8,157 nt of DNA, taken from the NCBI GenBank assembly GCA_964648005.1, contig CAZYKR010000205.1, forward strand, positions 1-8,157, written 5' to 3'. Positions within the stretch are counted from its first letter, which is position 1; each line of letters starts with the position of its first letter. The notes below the pieces were generated by a model, which saw nothing but the letters and a program-made list of their open reading frames with translations, made no database searches and was not told the origin of the DNA. Source of the stretch: JAGQTE01 sp964648005. GTDB lineage: Bacteria; Actinomycetota; Acidimicrobiia; Acidimicrobiales; Acidimicrobilacustridaceae. Below, one piece after another: positions 6,853 through 8,157 of this stretch. The translations under genes were made by a program, and so were the position numbers.

Positions 6853-7275
6853 ATGCATGTCGAGATCGGACCGGTGCCGGCCGACAGCGCACGGGCGTAC
6901 CTGGCGCTGTGCCGCGAGCGACTCCCAGCGCTCGGCGCCGATCCCCGCCTCGACGCCACCCTCACGCCGGACGTACGCGGTCGCTTCGACGAGTTGCTCG
7001 AAGCCTGGGAGGCGGCGGCCACCGGTGACGTCTTCGTGTGGTCCGCCGACGTGGACCCCGACGTCGTCGAGCACGTCTTCTTCGCCTTCTTCCAGGTCGT
7101 GAAGCGCGTGCCGGCGCTGTTCAGCGAACCGGACGAGGCGGGCGCTCAGATTCGGGCGCCATTTCGCGTGGCGCTGACCAACGCCGTGCTCGACGCCCTC
7201 GAGGCCGAAGGCAAGGGCCACGCCGAGCTGGCCCAGACCCTGCGCGAGACCTGGCCCGCCGACGACATCACCTGA
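6853..7275 (+). CDS. Conserved-looking 140-residue protein, unknown function
   Basis: This encodes 140 residues from ATG 6853, the first codon after a leaderless promoter; the open frame continuing upstream to 6400 is only a shadow of tadA. The protein begins MHVEIGPVPADSARAYLALC, is acidic and soluble, and has no signal peptide or membrane segment. Several amphipathic helices are likely (RFDELLEAWEAAATG, HVFFAFFQVVKRVPALF, FRVALTNAVLDALEAEG). There is one cysteine, in LALCRER, and no recognisable catalytic or nucleic-acid-binding motif. I do not recognise a family. It is divergent from tadA, and a hairpin at 7330-7352 probably ends its transcript. The residue pattern and codon use look like a real protein. 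Confidence 0.75.
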   Translation: MHVEIGPVPADSARAYLALCRERLPALGADPRLDATLTPDVRGRFDELLEAWEAAATGDVFVWSADVDPDVVEHVFFAFFQVVKRVPALFSEPDEAGAQIRAPFRVALTNAVLDALEAEGKGHAELAQTLRETWPADDIT

Positions 7276-7312
7276 CGCGAGCGAGCTCGGCGGCTGGTCG
7301 GCCGAGCTTCGC

Positions 7313-7328
7313 CGTTCTGGTAGTGCAA
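7313..7328 (+). repeat. 16-base motif shared with the hairpin after tRNA-Ser(CGA)
   Basis: CGTTCTGGTAGTGCAA here differs at one position from CGTTCTGGTGGTGCAA at 5580-5595. The reverse complement of the right arm of that hairpin (5616-5631) is a third, more diverged version. Both sites are intergenic and within 55 bases of a tRNA-Ser gene. Whether this is a repeat family or part of a terminator type cannot be told from two sites. Confidence 0.45.
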
Positions 7329-7329
7329 A

Positions 7330-7352
7330 CCGTGGGGTAGCCCACCCCGTGG
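7330..7352 (+). terminator. Hairpin between the 140-residue gene and tRNA-Ser(GGA)
   Basis: Stem 7330-7338 pairs with 7344-7352 (nine pairs, including two G-U) around the loop AGCCC. The G-U pairs become A-C mismatches on the other strand, so the structure is better formed in RNA read rightward, i.e. from the gene ending at 7275. No U-tract follows. It could also weakly serve the leftward SRP RNA-tRNA transcript. Confidence 0.45.
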
Positions 7353-7367
7353 ACAAACAGAAACAGA

Positions 7368-7455
7368 TGGCGGGGGGAGTGGGGTTAGAAACCCCGGTGA
7401 GTTTCCCCACACACGCTTTCCAAGCGTGCCGATTCGGCCGCTCTCGCACCCCTCC
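7368..7455 (-). tRNA. tRNA-Ser(GGA), with abnormal T-arm and acceptor 3' strand
   Basis: This is an 88-base class II tRNA-like gene on the minus strand ending in encoded GCCA. The 5' part is normal: D-stem CGA/TCG with GG in the loop, anticodon stem CACGC/GCGTG around TTGGAAA with anticodon GGA (7421-7419), and a variable arm GTGGG-GAAA-CTCAC. The 3' part is not. In the standard register the T-stem is GGGGT against CCCAC, with mismatches at 50-64 and 53-61. The invariant G53 is T and position 57 is T, though TTC and A58 are kept. The acceptor GGAGGGG faces TCCCCCC with an A-C mismatch at 3-70 and G-U at 7-66. It may be a decaying gene, a diverged functional one, or carry sequence errors. Its 5' end is about nine bases after the SRP RNA. 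Confidence 0.75.
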
Positions 7456-7464
7456 TGGAAGGTG

Positions 7465-7602
7465 TCGCCCGCACCCCCGTGTGACGGTCAGGCGATCTGC
7501 GGCACACCGGGGGTTCCGCTGAGAGCTGCTGCCTCCCGGCCCTGACTCGGTTCACGGGCCCCGATTGCACAGGGCCCGACCGCCACACGCGGGTGCGGGC
7601 GA
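7465..7602 (-). ncRNA. ffs: Signal recognition particle RNA, small bacterial (4.5S) type
   Basis: The diagnostic Ffh-binding hairpin is at 7525-7546: read on the minus strand it starts GTCAGGGCC, has a GNRA tetraloop GGGA, and continues GGCAGCAGC, matching the conserved helix 8. The ends form a long terminal stem: the first 23 bases of the core (from 7600) are nearly fully complementary to the last 23 (to 7467), starting with GCCCGCACCC against GGGTGCGGGC. The ends given (138 bases) come from this pairing and from the promoter distance, so they may be off by a few bases. The RNA partners the Ffh protein in co-translational targeting of membrane proteins. A location beside dnaX and tRNA-Ser is common in Actinobacteria. 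It is somewhat longer than the roughly 100-115 bases usual for 4.5S RNA. Confidence 0.92.
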
Positions 7603-7608
7603 AGTCGC

Positions 7609-7638
7609 AGTGTAGTGACCGCGGGGCCCCAGCCCCAA
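7609..7638 (-). promoter_or_regulatory. Promoter of the SRP RNA
   Basis: On the minus strand a -35 TTGGGG (7638-7633) and a -10 TACACT (7614-7609) are separated by 18 bases. Transcription would start six or seven bases later, at about 7602, which agrees with the 5' end inferred independently from base pairing. It probably also drives tRNA-Ser(GGA), which has no promoter of its own. Confidence 0.65.
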
Positions 7639-7718
7639 GGGAACGCCTCGAACCTCCGACACCTCGGTCCACCGCCCGGGCAACCGCCGCACGTGGCGCG
7701 ACCGGGCCGACGAGCGCG

Positions 7719-7730
7719 TAAGTTGAGCCG
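7719..7730 (+). promoter_or_regulatory. Leaderless promoter of dnaX (-10 box)
   Basis: TAAGTT (7719-7724) lies six bases before ATG 7731, leaving no room for a Shine-Dalgarno sequence. No clear -35 is seen in the GC-rich stretch upstream. Confidence 0.5.
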
Positions 7731-8157
7731 ATGGCCTACCAGTCCCTCTACCGCCGCTACCGGCCGCGCCGGTTCAGCGAGGTGCGGGGCCAGGAGCATC
7801 TGGTGCGGGCGCTACAGAACGCCGTGCGCGAGGAGCGCGTCGGCCATGCGTACTTGTTCTCCGGGCCCCGCGGCACGGGCAAGACCACGACCGCTCGCAT
7901 CCTGGCCAAGGTCCTCAACTGCGAGGCCCCGGTCGACGGCGAGCCGTGCTGCGCCTGCGCCTCGTGCCTGGCCATCGAGGCCGGCACCAGCTTCGACGTC
8001 CACGAGCTCGACGCGGCGTCGAACAACAAGGTCGACGACATCCGCGACCTCATCACCAAGGCGGCGCTCGGCACCCCGGGCCGCACGAAGGTGTACATCC
8101 TCGACGAGGTCCACATGCTCACGGCGGCGGCGTCGAACGCCCTGCTCAAGACGCTCG
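7731..8157 (+). CDS. dnaX: DNA polymerase III subunit tau/gamma (partial, N-terminal)
   Basis: The frame is open from ATG 7731 to the right edge, giving the first 142 residues. DnaX is the ATPase of the clamp-loader complex that puts the beta clamp on primed DNA and links the two polymerase cores at the fork. The N-terminus MAYQSLYRRYRPRRFSEVRG is typical of the family. Walker A GPRGTGKT is at 45-52, followed by the four zinc cysteines of the DnaX finger (C64, C73, C76, C79), the AASNN segment at 95-99, and the Walker B/DEAD-like VYILDEVHML with DEVH at 125-128. All expected residues are present. The sensor motifs and tau-specific C-terminus lie outside the window, so it cannot be said whether both gamma and tau forms are made. 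The start is fixed by the promoter six bases upstream. Confidence 0.97.
   Translation, partial: MAYQSLYRRYRPRRFSEVRGQEHLVRALQNAVREERVGHAYLFSGPRGTGKTTTARILAKVLNCEAPVDGEPCCACASCLAIEAGTSFDVHELDAASNNKVDDIRDLITKAALGTPGRTKVYILDEVHMLTAAASNALLKTL

Noticed and set aside
6784..7449. N-terminal extension of the tadA frame to 375 codons
   Set aside because: The extension crosses the divergent gene at 6853 and the tRNA and has no homology to deaminases; a promoter and start at 6783 fit the family length.
1..8157. CRISPR array, transposon, prophage or defence system
   Set aside because: No regularly spaced direct repeats, transposase, integrase, phage structural or nuclease motifs were found in either strand.

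Overview
The window is very GC-rich and has actinobacterial features. The clearest is the cluster tadA / tRNA-Ser / SRP RNA / dnaX at the right end, a gene neighbourhood common in Actinobacteria. Five protein genes begin 6-8 bases after a TANNNT -10 box, so their transcripts are probably leaderless, as is frequent in this phylum. My guess is an Acidimicrobiia-like or other deep-branching actinobacterium, possibly from a metagenome assembly. This is an inference from style and synteny, not an identification.

Left part (1-2825): a partial family VIII esterase / class C beta-lactamase-like serine hydrolase runs leftward out of the window. Divergent from it, after a 368-base spacer, is a 566-residue protein with two alpha/beta-hydrolase folds. 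The first fold has a full catalytic set. The second has Gly in place of the nucleophilic Ser and no C-terminal His.

Middle (2823-5435): an ABC half-exporter with fused membrane and ATPase domains is followed on the same strand, 61 bases later, by a TetR-family regulator. The exporter promoter has a perfect 19-bp inverted repeat directly abutting its -10 box, which is a good candidate operator for that regulator.

Centre-right (5475-6126): a tRNA-Ser(CGA) gene with encoded CCA is followed at once by a 21-position, nearly perfect RNA hairpin. A small gene for an unrecognised membrane-anchored or secreted protein with four cysteines converges on it.

Right part (6322-8157): tadA (tRNA A34 deaminase) and an unrecognised 140-residue protein diverge from a 69-bp region in which both promoters are leaderless. 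Next come, on the minus strand, a 4.5S-type SRP RNA gene with a recognisable promoter and, about nine bases after it, a tRNA-Ser(GGA) gene whose T-arm and acceptor 3' strand are abnormal. The start of dnaX (DNA polymerase III tau/gamma) runs off the right edge.

Most of the window is housekeeping DNA. I found no CRISPR array, transposase, integrase, phage gene or clear defence system, and no convincing undescribed system. The points worth a second look are the operator-like palindrome, the two-fold hydrolase, the odd tRNA-Ser(GGA), the tandem SRP RNA-tRNA arrangement, and a 16-base motif shared by two intergenic regions near the tRNA genes.
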